A stretch of 64,000 nucleotides of DNA, taken from contig OV050030.1 in assembly GCA_920105625.2 (NCBI GenBank), positions 411,323,034-411,387,033 of the forward strand, written 5' to 3'. Numbering within the stretch: the stretch's first letter is position 1; each line of letters starts with the position of its first letter. Both the position numbers and the translations under genes were made by a program. Positions 48,081-58,954 of the stretch are shown in pieces. Under the pieces are notes generated by a model. The model made no database searches, was not told the origin of the DNA, and was given only the letters and a program-made list of their open reading frames with translations. This stretch comes from Clusia tigrina (Eukaryota > Arthropoda > Insecta > Diptera > Clusiidae).

Positions 48081-48555
48081 TCTGAAGACTTTCTAAATAT
48101 GCACTGTTCCTCCACTGACGCGTACGCTGGAAATAATTGCTTGAAACACACTGAGCCTACTGCCGCTATTGCAGTATTCCATATCTCTACTCGGTTCTCC
48201 ACACTCCCAATGAAATTTGATAAAGTTTTTTACTAATTGGATTGTAAACAATCTTATCAGTTGTTCGGTTGCGCAGTGGGTCACAATAAATTAGCGGGAA
48301 TTTCGGTGTTGCACTGTCCGCGGTGTTACACGAACTACAAAATTATAATTGAAGAGTGTAGAGTACTGTGTTTTGTGGGGAAGCGGCCATGCCCCTTCGT
48401 ATGTTTCTTGTGACTACATGAATGTCTTTGACGACATGAATGTACTTAAGACAGTGAGTATGGCAGTTGGAAATCATTACAAACGTGTACTTATAACAAT
48501 TATTTGACACATTTCTTATGATGATCCGATTTTAATGTTCGTGTATGTACTAATG
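48081..48555. other. Upstream region of sulfotransferase B
   Basis: Should contain the promoter of gene B (-). No element was identified with confidence. Confidence 0.3.
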
Positions 48556-50250
48556 TTTTGAGGATGAGTGTTATCCGCTCCCCCAAGAAGGGGCTCAAAT
48601 AGGGTAACCCGCAAGAGGAACCAAACCCCACAAATACTGGTTCTGATCAGGCCACTACGTCAGAACTAGCAAACAACAAAAGCGAGAGAAATCGATTTAA
48701 AAATACCATTAGTGGGTGCTGGCAACAAACCTTATAGCTGCAAGATAAGGCACGGAGGCCTTTGTACCGTAACATCGCGCCCCACTCCAAAGCAATCCAC
48801 ACTTGATAACTACTGGCTCGCAGCGCCTTTTATAAGTAGTTAAATCAGATTCGCTTCGCTAGATCAAGAAGAGGTGCGGTAAGATGTAACAACCGACGTA
48901 CGAAGAGAACCCAACCACCGCCCATTTTTGTCTCAGGCATGAGAAATATTCTTCCATTCAAAGAATTATTGCGAGAAATTGCTCTGAATGAATATGAATT
49001 CAGGATTATAAACGGAGACGGTACAGTCTTTATCCAAAAAGAACACAGGGTTTCATGCTTTTAAATTGAAGGAGGAAAGAGGATTTAAAGTGCTACTAAG
49101 GGTTGTAATGCATTGCTCACCGGCAATAGATGAAATACGAGTAGCAATTGAGAAATTGGCATATTCAGTTGTGAACGTTTGAAATATTGGGAAAGGGAAA
49201 GAACTACAAAAAAACCTTTGATATACTACATCAGCCTGAAGTAAAGCACCAACAGCAAAGATATGTATATATGAATGTAATAAACTATTATACACACGAA
49301 TTAAATTCGACTTACCTCGAAAGAAACGAGAAATTCCCTAGTGTATCAGATGCCAATGCTACGGACACACTAAACGTAACTGTAATCGCAGCCCAAGATG
49401 AGTTAAATGAACAGGGAACCATTTTACTTACGAAAGTATTACCTAGAGCCGCCAGAAATTGTGAACAAATGTCCTAAGATGATTTCAGAATTCTTAATGA
49501 ATTCTAAACTCTGGGATGTCTTGTAACTACGGAGCTTGTCACAATAGGTCCAAAGGTGGCCGCAGTGACTAGGTGACTTGTTCCCGCTCTCAAGCAATCT
49601 AATTTGACCACCTTACATCCGACTGTTCCCGCACAAGATGTTCGATGTATGCTCCGCGGAGGCCAACTATAAAGTCTACAAGAAACTGCAGCAACACTCG
49701 TTCCCGGCACTCAGAAGCTGAGAATAACTTGAAATCCCCAGAAGGATTAGCTTTACAGGCAACAACATTGTATGCAAATATAGTACGAAACAATATTCCA
49801 GCAGAAGTCAATACTAACCAAACTATTCCGGTTAACCATCCAAGTATTCAGCTCAGCGAGGATATGACCAAGCTGAAAAGCATGCTGAAAACACTGATGC
49901 GGCAAGTGAGTACATTACTTAACCTACTAACCACAGTCGTTGCAAATATGTCCAAAGGAACAAATCACTTCAAATAGCAATTTGGAATGCCAATGGTCTC
50001 AGTCGTCATATCCATGAAATAACAACTTTCTTAGCAGATAGCAATATTGACATAATGCTAATATCGCATTTCACAGAAAAAAGCTACGCAAGTATTCTGC
50101 AATATGACCTACCACACATCACCCCACTGGCACTGCGCGTGGGGGACAACTGTTTTTATTTGTAAGAACATTATACACGTGGAGCACGAAGGCAACCAAA
50201 GAGAATTCGTACAATATCTATATATCTATATCTATAGCCATACCAGCAAA
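48556..50250 (+). mobile_element. Jockey-clade element: ORF1 (gag) and start of ORF2, truncated
   Basis: Plus-strand frames give the gag core (PPPIFVSGMRNILPFKELLR, EIALNEYEFRIINGDG; then, after frameshifts, FKVLLRVV and VNVWNIGKGK), the first zinc knuckle CIRCQCYGHTKRNC at about 49342-49383 following FDLPRKKREIP, and a second knuckle with the VYKKLQQHSFPALRS end of gag (about 49675-49720). ORF2 begins at about 49972 with IAIWNANGLSRHIHEITTFL and NIDIMLIS, the apurinic endonuclease N-terminus, and is lost after about 50250. It is a different copy from the Jockey at 16-19 kb and lies in the opposite orientation. Confidence 0.83.
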
Positions 50251-50984
50251 CAGCGTTTATAGTTAGCTGCTAGTTCTTGTGTTCCTTGGTTATACATATA
50301 TGGAATGTATATTTGTTAAGCGAAATTTCACTCGCATTTTTATAAGGACATTTGGCCGAAGATATGGCGAAATTATCATAAGATTCTTCGTATATGATGA
50401 CTTTTGTGTTTCTTCTGTCAATTGATGATGACTCTTTTTATGATTTGTTTCTCATCTCTCAGAACTATATAGGATTTCAGTTGCCACGTGGTTCTCCCTA
50501 CCGTAAAATAATTACTCGTATTATATCTTTTTTTTCAGAATAAAGGTTGGTACAGGAAATAACGTTATAAGATCCACTTGTATCATAGAAAGTAAACGGC
50601 GATGGTAGCATCTTTCATACGTGAGGGCCAACGAGCTAGCACGAAAAGACTCATCGGAAACTGATTCAGTGTTTTCATACATGGACTTCCAAAAATGATG
50701 GACGCTTCTTCTCGTTTGTCCGTTCGTTCGGCTGTCCGCATTTTAGCGTTGCCACTCATTCTGCCTCTTACCCTCTCCGAACCGTTCCTAATCACCCATT
50801 TCCACATATGTATAATGACTCCTCCGGAAGGTCCAGGAGAGGTGGAAAAACACTTCGACATGTGCATTTCGAGAATGACATGGGATAATTAAAATGCTAG
50901 AAAAACCATGTTATTAAACGAAGACATATTATTAGCAAACTTATAGTTGTCTACACGGGTCATTAGACTATCGGCACATAAGAT
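50251..50984. other. Unassigned DNA
   Basis: Frames at 50583-50867 (-) and 50695-50892 (+) overlap and lack motifs. Nothing was recognised. Confidence 0.25.
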
Positions 50985-51290
50985 GAAAAATGGGCATTCC
51001 GTTCAATGCTAATTGCAGAAGGTGTAAAGACCTTCAAGAGAGAGAAACAATTGTGCACTTATTTGTGACTCCCGACTCTCGCTCGCTTGAGACTAAAATT
51101 TTTCGGAAGTCCTCTAACACTCTCGGGCATTGCTCTAGTTTCGAACTCTCGGATCTAACCAAATGTATAAACAACTACATATATCACCATCTTTAGGCAC
51201 TCGAGTATATATTAATCAAAACAGCACTAGAGCTAATTAGACTACCCGAGGGGGTGGCAGCCATTACACCTACCTACCTATCTCTCATAT
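50985..51290 (+). mobile_element. 3' end fragment of an RNase-H-type non-LTR retrotransposon
   Basis: GIPFNANCRRCKDLQERETI then HLFV (50992-51070) is the C-terminal Cys-His region. The tail CCGAGGGGGTGGCAGCC followed by ACACCTACCTACCTATC ends at about 51282. The left arm of the sulfotransferase palindrome begins inside it at 51107. Confidence 0.75.
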
Positions 51291-53189
51291 ATAAGGAAAT
51301 TTCACATTTTCTTTACTGTTTCTCTATTTTGTAAGTCGGCGATACCAACAAATAAAACCAGCAATCAATTATAACATTAACAAATCATTCAATGTTAAAT
51401 TTTCAGCTTTCAGGCGCTTATCAATCCAATCATCCATTTGCATTGTTAGCTCAGCTGATACTTCCTCCTGGAAACTGTTTACTTTTCCTTTGCGAACAAC
51501 TCTGCATACAAACAATTAAGTTTCAAACATAAATCATAAATTCGTTCAAAATCATTTAAAAAACTTACGGCATATCCTCAAATGTATCGATTCCCATTCG
51601 TTTGCGGACCACCTCAAACGCATCCGATTGATCGCATTGAGCATTGCCTGCAATATACAAAAATTTGTTTGTATTATTCGTTTAATATTTCCCCGCTCTT
51701 TTTGCTGGTTACTTTTCATTTCCTCAAATGACAAATGCTTAAGCATTCCCAACATTTGTTCCTCCGTTATATCCTTTCTCAGGAATTTACAGACATCTGC
51801 GATTTCTCTCCTCAAATTAAGTGCCATTTTCTCAAAGCTGGTGTAGTGTATCCAAGGCTCATTACGCAGTTGATAGAACTCCAGCACATGATTCCACACG
51901 CCGTCTGAGTTGCATTCGAATTCGAGCTCTGCTTTCAAAAAATCTTCCAGTGATGTGTTTAAATTTGCTCCAAAATTTTTAAAGTAATGATATTTCGATA
52001 TCAGGGCATCCTTCGGATTGCGAAATACATAAACGAGCTGCAAATAGAATCAGTTTAAAGTGAAGAAATTTATTGCCCGCAACACCACAACACTGTCGTA
52101 CTTTTGGTTTCTTGGTCCAGATTTCTTTCGGCAATAGTGGCAGTGGTGTATGAGTCATTATGAGACGTGGTGAAACAGCCTCATTGAATTCTTTAAAGGG
52201 ATCTCTCCCAGCCTCGTCCAGAAATGCACAAATCCTTCAAATGTTGTATGAATAGGTAATTATTTTATTCAACAATCTTTACTTACTCAATAGAATTCGT
52301 ACGTAATTGCAGCGTAGTTTGATTGGCCCGTTCGAAATCATAATCGTTCAGAACCAACCACAACAGTTCAAGCATCCAAGTAGTGCCACTCTTTGGAATT
52401 GTTACCAACCAAATGTCATCTTCACGCACCTCCAAATTGTGTACCGTATCGTAGAATTGCTGTCCAGCGATAATCGAATGGCAACGTCGTTTGGTCCAGT
52501 CCTTCTTGATCAACATGGTCGGCACTTCTTTTGGTGTGATTTCGTGCTGCATTTTGAATCGCAAGTTTCTGTAAGAATTAACTTTGCAACTCAACGAATA
52601 GAAACGGTTTAAATTGAAATAGATTAATATAAAAAAGCCCGATTCATTCAATCAATGCAAGAAAAGTAATATTAAAAAAGTCCAAAAACTTGTTTAATGG
52701 CAAAATATAAAATTGTTTTCAAATAAAGTGCTAAACCGACAAATACCACAAATACTGAACAATCAACTTTTTTAAAAATATCTGTTTACACAGTTTGTTC
52801 TGGGAGATGCGTATTCGAACGTGGTTCAAGCTACCATCCATTTCACATTTGGTTTTCCTTACGTAAGGGTGATTTTATACCAATTTCCCCTAAAAAAGGG
52901 AAACATGAGTATTCTAATAATGTGAGATTGAGCTTTTTGAACTATCCAAAGGATGCGTGATAGGAATGGATATATATACATATAAATATATACCTACAAA
53001 TGATCACCATCACTTTTTGAGCAATTTTTATTCATCCGTCCGACCGTCTGTGGCCAACTTTGTTCCACATCGTTAGAGCTATCTTAATAAACTTTGCGAA
53101 AGTAGAGCCTAGATCTTAATACAGAACCAGTTAGCTACGATAACTCCTTTGGACGAAGACCATGCCTACCTCCCATTTATACCACTGTA
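51107..53189. repeat. Left arm of large inverted repeat (palindrome) carrying sulfotransferase C
   Basis: The 2.08 kb arm is matched in inverted orientation by 54493-56593 with only scattered substitutions and small indels. One clear difference is a roughly 27-bp insertion in the right arm near 54871-54900. The arm contains the retrotransposon 3' tail, gene C, and an inner dispersed repeat (52970-53189). Confidence 0.93.
51369..52552 (-). CDS. Cytosolic sulfotransferase C, complete
   Basis: Exons in transcript order are 52552-52287, 52234-52102, 52037-51713, 51647-51569 and 51501-51369, giving 311 residues. The PAPS loop VTIPKSGTTWMLEL is canonical. The histidine segment is PRLIMTHTPLPLLP (T in place of S/L around the catalytic His), the 3'-phosphate motif YVFRNPKDALISKYHYF, LSFEEMK, and C-terminal VVRKGKVNSFQEE. 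The start at 52552 (MQHEITPK) aligns with genes A and B; an upstream in-frame ATG at 52651 adds 33 residues of leader-like sequence and is probably 5' UTR. It is the near-identical, divergently arranged partner of gene D. Confidence 0.92.
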
Positions 53190-53342
53190 GACATCTGTTT
53201 CAAAAACTCCTAGGGCTACGGTCTAATTAATGGTATAATGAAGTAATTGGCAGTCATGTATGGGTCCTATTAGTCTCTATACAAAATGTATGCAGAATAT
53301 ATTTACTACCTCGTCCACTATTAACACATATTTTTAATTTTC

Positions 53343-53500
53343 CGCCCTCTGTGGTCTAGTGGTTAGTATGCTAGATTCACACTCAGAGGGTCGCCCTGCC
53401 CCGGGCTTGGTCTGAAATATGCTTCTTCCTAAACTCATTCCCCAACCCCTTGCAGTCATAATTATTTATGGTGTAAGAAATAATAATAATAATAATATTT
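53343..53500 (+). mobile_element. tRNA-derived SINE, copy 2 (shortened)
   Basis: Starts GCCCTCTGTGGTCTAGTGG and continues CGGGCTTGGTCTGAAATATG, CTTCTTCCTAAACTCATTCC and TTATGGTGTAAGAAATAATAA, colinear with copy 1 at 30954-31203. Most of the B-box region is deleted. The (AAT)n tail is short. Confidence 0.8.
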
Positions 53501-53848
53501 GTAATTTAAGATCTAGAAGAGATTTATGGTGAAGAAGCTTGTTAACATTATAAAGCCATATGCCAGAAATGGGGTTGATCAGACAAAGAACACGCTCACT
53601 TTACATATAAGGAACTTTCTGGACTAAACATAAAATTGAGCTTCATGAAGATATATGAAAAACATTTGGTATCATTGGATCTATACTAGTACAAAAAATG
53701 GGTTATACTACAACGCTCAACAATTGACACATAAAAATGACTGATCTAACTAATCGACGAAACCACAAAAGTTGGATCATAGTACCAGAATAAATCGTGA
53801 AAAATTGTGTGAGGTGGCCCCAATGCCATGCCCACTTTTTATATATAT

Positions 53849-54300
53849 TGTTACGTAAGTTGCCCTCCAGACAATTTGTACTACTCTTACTCTCGGATTC
53901 GTACCGCTAATTGCTTTATTGCTATTCACCCACTTCATCTCGGCTTAAAGTCTGCTTTGCACTACAATTATTTATTTATTTCCACTTCAACTGCCCGTTG
54001 CTAACACGATGTCCACTCTGCGACGATCACTGCCCAATGCCCGTTGCTACACGATGTTCACTATGCTACTAGTTAACTACTTGTTGCTACTACGATGTTC
54101 TTTGCCACTTTGCCACTTTCACTTGTTCACTAATCTCGACGTCATTTGTGTGGCCGCTACTATTCTTCTTGTATACCAGACCTTCCACTAGCCTTCGAAC
54201 GCAGTTTCGCATGCCTTCTCGCGTGTGTATTTTAGGGGTTGAAAATCACGCATACCCTAAAACTATGCAACCAATCAGATGGCGTGTTGATTTCTCAACA
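53849..54300. mobile_element. Solo LTR with 4-bp target-site duplication
   Basis: A 452-bp segment begins TGTTACGTAAG and ends GATTTCTCAACA (TG...CA, with TGTT/AACA termini) and is flanked by ATAT at 53845-53848 and 54301-54304. There is no internal coding sequence. A 4-bp duplication suits a Ty3/Gypsy-type element. The flanks are AT-rich, so ATAT alone is weak evidence. Confidence 0.6.
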
Positions 54301-54492
54301 ATATGCACAACTTCATATGTATAGAACATTTATATAAGAACTTTGAACTAATGAAAAAAAATTAATTTACGAAATTTGGTGATCATAGTGGGCGTAACAT
54401 TTAGCCGCCCACTCCCACCTACACATAGAATCAATCAGAATCCCGAAAGTTCCTTATATTAATTTAATTTCATTTATTTATAGATATCTTCT

Positions 54493-56593
54493 TACAGTGG
54501 TATAAATGGGAGGTATGGTCTTCGTCCAAATGAGTTATCGTAGCTAACTGGTTCTGTATTAAGATCTAGGCTCTACTTTCGCAAAGTTTATTAAGATAGC
54601 TCTAACGATGTGGAACAAAGTTGGCCACAGACGGTCGGACGGATGAATAAAAATTGCTCAAAAAGTGATGGTGATCATTTGTAGGTATATATTTATATGT
54701 ATATATATCCATTCCTATCACGCATCCTTTGGATAGTTCAAAAAGCTCAATCTCACATTATTAGAATACTCATGTTTCCCTTTTTTAGGGGAAATTGGTA
54801 TAAAATCACCCTTACGTAAGGAAAACCAAATGTGAAATGGATGGTAGCTTGAACCACGTTCGAATACGCACATGAGTGTATTTGTTAATGAGCATTTGTC
54901 TCCCAGAACAAACTGTGTAAACAGATATTTTAAAAAAAGTTGATTGTTCAGTATTTGTGGTATTTGTCGGTTTAGCACTTTATTTGAAAGCAATTTTATA
55001 TTTTGCCATTAAACACGTTTTTGGAGTTTTTTAATATTACTTTTCTTGCATTGATTGAATGAATCGGGCTTTTTTATATTAATCTATTTCAATTTAAACC
55101 GTTTCTATTCGTTGAGTTCCAAAGTTAATTCTTACAAAAACTTGCGATTCAAAATGCAGCACGAAATCACACCAAAAGAAATGCCGACCATGTTGATCAA
55201 GAAGGACTGGACCAAACGACGTTGCCATTCGATTATCGCTGGACAGCAATTCTACGATACGGTACACAATTTGGAGGTGCGTGAAGATGACATTTGGTTG
55301 GTAACAATTCCAAAGAGTGGCACTACTTGGATGCTTGAACTGTTGTGGTTGGTTCTGAACGATTGTGATTTCGAACGGGCCAATCAAACTACGCTGCAAT
55401 TACGTACGAATTCTATTGAGTAAGTAAAGATTGTTGAATAAAATAATTACCTATTCATACAACATTTGAAGGATTTGTGCATTTCTGGACGAGGCTGGGA
55501 GAGATCCCTTTAAAGAATTCAATGAGGCTGTTTCACCACGTCTCATAATGACTCATACACCACTGCCACTATTGCCGAAAGAAATCTGGACCAAGAAACC
55601 AAAAGTACGACAGTGTTGTGGTGTTGCGGGCAATAAATTTCTTCACTTTAAACTGATTCTATTTGCAGCTCGTTTATGTATTTCGCAATCCGAAGGATGC
55701 CCTGATATCGAAATATCATTACTTTAAAAATTTTGGAGCAAATTTAAACACATCACTGGAAGATTTTTTGAAAGCAGAGCTCGAATTCGAATGCAACTCA
55801 GACGGCGTGTGGAATCATGTGCTGGAGTTCTATCAACTGCGTAATGAGCCTTGGATACACTACACCAGCTTTGAGAAAATGGCACTTAATTTGAGGAGAG
55901 AAATCGCAGATGTCTGTAAATTCCTGAGAAAGGATATAACGGAGGAACAAATGTTGGGAATGCTTAAGCATTTGTCATTTGAGGAAATGAAAAGTAACCA
56001 GCAAAAAGAGCGGGGAAATATTAAACGAATAATACAAAAATAATTTTGTATATTGCAGGCAATGCTCAATGCGATCAATCCGATGCGTTTAAGGTGGTCC
56101 GCAAACGAATGGGAATCGATACATTTGAGGATATGCCGTAAGTTTTTTAAATGATTTTGAACGAATTTATGATTTATGTTTGAAACTTAATTGTTTGTAT
56201 GCAGAGTTGTTCGCAAAGGAAAAGTAAACAGTTTCCAGGAGGAAGTATCAGCTGAGCTAACAATGCAAATGGATGATTGGATTGATAAGCGCCTGAAAGC
56301 TGAAAATTTAACATTGAATGATTTGTTAATGTTATAATTGATTGTTGGTTTTATTTGTTGGTATCGCCGACTTACAAAATAGAGAAACAGTAAAGAAAAT
56401 GTGAAATTTCCTTATATATGAGAGATAGGTAGGTAGGTGTAATGGCAGCCACCCCCTCGGGTCGCCTAATTAGCTCTAGTGCCGTTTTGATTAATATATA
56501 CTCGAGTGCCTAAAGATGGTGATAGTTGTTTAACAATATTGTTAGATCTGAGAGTTCTAAACTAGAGCAATGCCCGAGAGTGTTAGAGGACTT
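54493..56593. repeat. Right arm of large inverted repeat carrying sulfotransferase D
   Basis: Reverse complement of 51107-53189. It includes the roughly 190-bp retrotransposon 3' tail (56400-56593) but stops inside it, whereas at the left arm that element continues outward to about 50985. This suggests the right arm is the derived copy. Confidence 0.93.
55154..56337 (+). CDS. Cytosolic sulfotransferase D, complete
   Basis: Exons 55154-55419, 55472-55604, 55669-55993, 56059-56137 and 56205-56337 give 311 residues, with every exon the same length as in gene C. All splice sites and motifs are preserved (VTIPKSGTTW, PRLIMTHTPLPLLP, YVFRNPKDAL, VVRKGKV). Visible protein differences from C are few: MPKEVP versus KEMP near the N-terminus, Y versus C in NDYDF/NDCDF, and F-E-V versus F-K-V in exon 4. 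Reading frames are intact in both, so the duplication is recent or homogenised. Gene D is transcribed in the opposite direction to all other sulfotransferases here. Confidence 0.93.
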
Positions 56594-56689
56594 TATAATA
56601 TTCAGATGTTACATCTCATAAAATGTTGTCCATATAGATCGGAAGTTATGAATATTGGTTAATAGTGAGCGTGACAGTTAAATATGCCA

Positions 56690-57015
56690 CCCCATCTTTG
56701 CATAGTGTTTCGGAGGAACCGCATCTACAAAAGTACCAAATTGCGCCACGATACCATCATTTGGACTGAATTTATAGCCATTTTAAGAAAGGTGAAAAAA
56801 GTTCCTTATATGGGAGGTAGGCATGATCTTTGTCCAAATCGGCGCAAATAGCAATCTGGTTCTGTATGTTTGTCCAGTCTATACTTTTGCAAAGTTTCAT
56901 TAAGATAGCCCTAACGGTGTAGAAAAAATGTGGCGATAGACGGACAAAATTAAAATTGTTCAGAAAGTTATTCTGATCATATTTGTATATATATATGTCT
57001 ATATCTACCATGTCT
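56690..57015 (+). repeat. Dispersed non-coding repeat also present at both inner palindrome ends
   Basis: TCCTTATATGGGAGGTAGGC, AATCTGGTTCTGTAT, TTTGCAAAGTTTCATTAAGA, TAGCCCTAACGGTGT and ATTCTGATCAT match 54493-54720 (+) and 52970-53189 (-). The type of element is unknown. Confidence 0.7.
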
Positions 57016-57094
57016 GCTTCTTGTAGTTGAAACCCCTCTCACATCACAAACTTAGAACAACCTTTTGATAACAAAAAAGTATTTTCGAATTATT

Positions 57095-57300
57095 TGACCC
57101 AATCCAGTGATTGAACAATTAGCAAAAGTAAATTTTTGTATATTATTCATATTTTTTTAATAAAATTATATTTGATTTGTAATAACCAAGTTTATATTAT
57201 TTTAGTATAAAATTATAATAGGTAGGTAGGGCAGCCGCATCACCAATAACTAGTGATGCCACTTAGACCACCAGTTGGGTCCGTTGTGAAAGGATATAGA
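57095..57300 (-). mobile_element. Dispersed-repeat core and non-LTR 3' tail
   Basis: A CCAATCCAGTGATTGAACA core lies at about 57099-57118. 57213-57290 reads, on the minus strand, GACCCAACTGGTGGTC, AGTGGCATCAC, GATGCGGCTGCCC and TACCTACCT, matching the retrotransposon tail at 19675-19760. Confidence 0.65.
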
Positions 57301-57346
57301 TTAATATGAAATATATAATAAAGATCGTATAAAAGTTCATTTGAGT

Positions 57347-58546
57347 TCAGTATTTTGAGAATTTGATGAAATCATCCATGGACAGATTATAACTCTTCAA
57401 GCTATCCTCGGCCCACTCATCGAACTCTTGTATAACACACTCTGATAACTCATCCTTGTGGCTACCAACAATGCCGCGACGCACAAATCTGTGTTAATAT
57501 TATACGTGAAAAAGTTATAAAATTTATTTAAAGGATATAAAAAGTCCTTTACCTAAATTCATCGACTTCTCTGCCAGACGCCGCTTTCATGCTCTCAAAC
57601 TCCTTCACATGATTACAGGCGGGATTATTTTTCATCTTATCGAAGGATAAATGCTCGACTAACTGCAACAGTTGTTCCTCTTCCAAGCGCTTTTCTAGAA
57701 ACCGACTCACATCACGTATAACCCCAGCCAAGTCCTGTTTCATGCGTTCGTAGCTGGTGAAGAAGATGTGAGGTTCGTTGCGTAGCTCCCAAAAGTCGAG
57801 AACATGCGGCCAGAATGGATTGAAATTGACATAACCATCGATGTAGGACTGCATGAAGTCCTCTTTGGTACCAGTATAGCCCACCATGCCACGCCAGTGG
57901 TGAAAATAAGAGACGGCTGCATCCTTCGGGTTGCGAAAGACGTAAATAATCTGAAGTATGGAATTTTAGACGTGAAACATTTATTAATTAAAAGCAGCAC
58001 TGCAGCACAACATGCCTTCGGCTGTTTCGTCCACACTTGTTTCGGCAACAACCAGGCAGGCAAATGGGATTTAATTAACCGCGGTGATTCCAATTTATTA
58101 GCCGCATCGATGGTGTCATTGGGCACGTTTTGTACTACCCCATTAAATCTGTTCAAGAGAATTTGCGATGGCTACACTGGGATCTGAATTATATCAGTTA
58201 GACAAACTTACTCTAGGAACGGGGAACGTATTGTTAGATCGATTTCTTTGGCCTTCTCGAAGTCGTAGTCGTTCATGATCAACCAAGTCATCTCTTGGGT
58301 CCAAGTGGTGCCGCACTTAGTGCTGGTCACTATCCAAACGTCATCCTGGCGGACCTCAAACTTGTGCACGCGATCCAGCACCGGCTGAAAGGTGTCAGCC
58401 AGTGAGCAGTAGCGGGTCTTCCAGTCATCTACGATGGGAACGGCAGGTTTCGTGGCCGCATAAATGTAGGAGTAACCTCCGGATATAGTCAGTTTATCGA
58501 TCTGGTCGAAAGGGACGCTCTCTGCATGGAAACTAGTAGCTGGCAT
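57347..58546 (-). CDS. Cytosolic sulfotransferase E, complete, intron 3 absent
   Basis: Exons in transcript order are 58546-58212, 58148-58016, 57950-57553 and 57488-57347, giving 335 residues with an N-terminal extension of about 25 residues relative to A-D. Motifs are VTSTKCGTTWTQEM (PAPS loop lacking the family proline), PRLIKSHLPAWLLP, YVFRNPKDAAVSYFHH, LSFDKMK and FVRRGIVGSHKDE. Exons 3 and 4 of the other genes are fused here. The exon 2 donor is AAG-GCATGT, a GC-AG intron if the model is right; it is phase-consistent and gives the same 133-bp exon as in the others. It is the most diverged member of the cluster. Substrate unknown. Confidence 0.9.
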
Positions 58547-58950
58547 CTGCGAGGTGGGATCAGGAGGTTATGGTTGAAATTTTTTATGACAATGAGGAAG
58601 AGGGCGTCATATTGTGCTATGAAAAGTGTCGATTACTCTGAAGGTGGATTGTTGGTGACTGTTTGCTTCAGAAAATCTTCTGAAATCGCTCAGCACACAA
58701 TCTTCAAGGAGCTTTATATACTAGAGTAATATATATGTATAACAGGGTCAACGCTAAAATATTAACATGCGACCCCGCTACTATATGCATGCTCCACAAC
58801 ACAGATTTTTATTTAAGTAAAATAATCCTTTGTATGCTAATTCTTATTATATTGATCCTTCGACGATGTCGCGAACTATTTGCAAGTAAGTAGTACTGTA
58901 TAAAAGCCCTACTTTCACTTTTTAATTGTTTACATATAGAATACATAATT
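58547..58950. other. Upstream region of sulfotransferase E
   Basis: Nothing was recognised. It should contain the promoter on the minus strand. Confidence 0.3.
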
Positions 58951-58954
58951 GTGG

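Larger units (their letters stand above)
53190..54492. other. Palindrome spacer (1.3 kb)
   Basis: Holds a SINE (53343-53500), a solo LTR (53849-54300) and unassigned AT-rich sequence. No gene. Confidence 0.7.

Noticed and set aside
52553..52651. Upstream in-frame ATG start for sulfotransferase C (and 55055 for D)
   Set aside because: The 33 extra residues have no counterpart in genes A and B, whose start aligns with the internal ATG.
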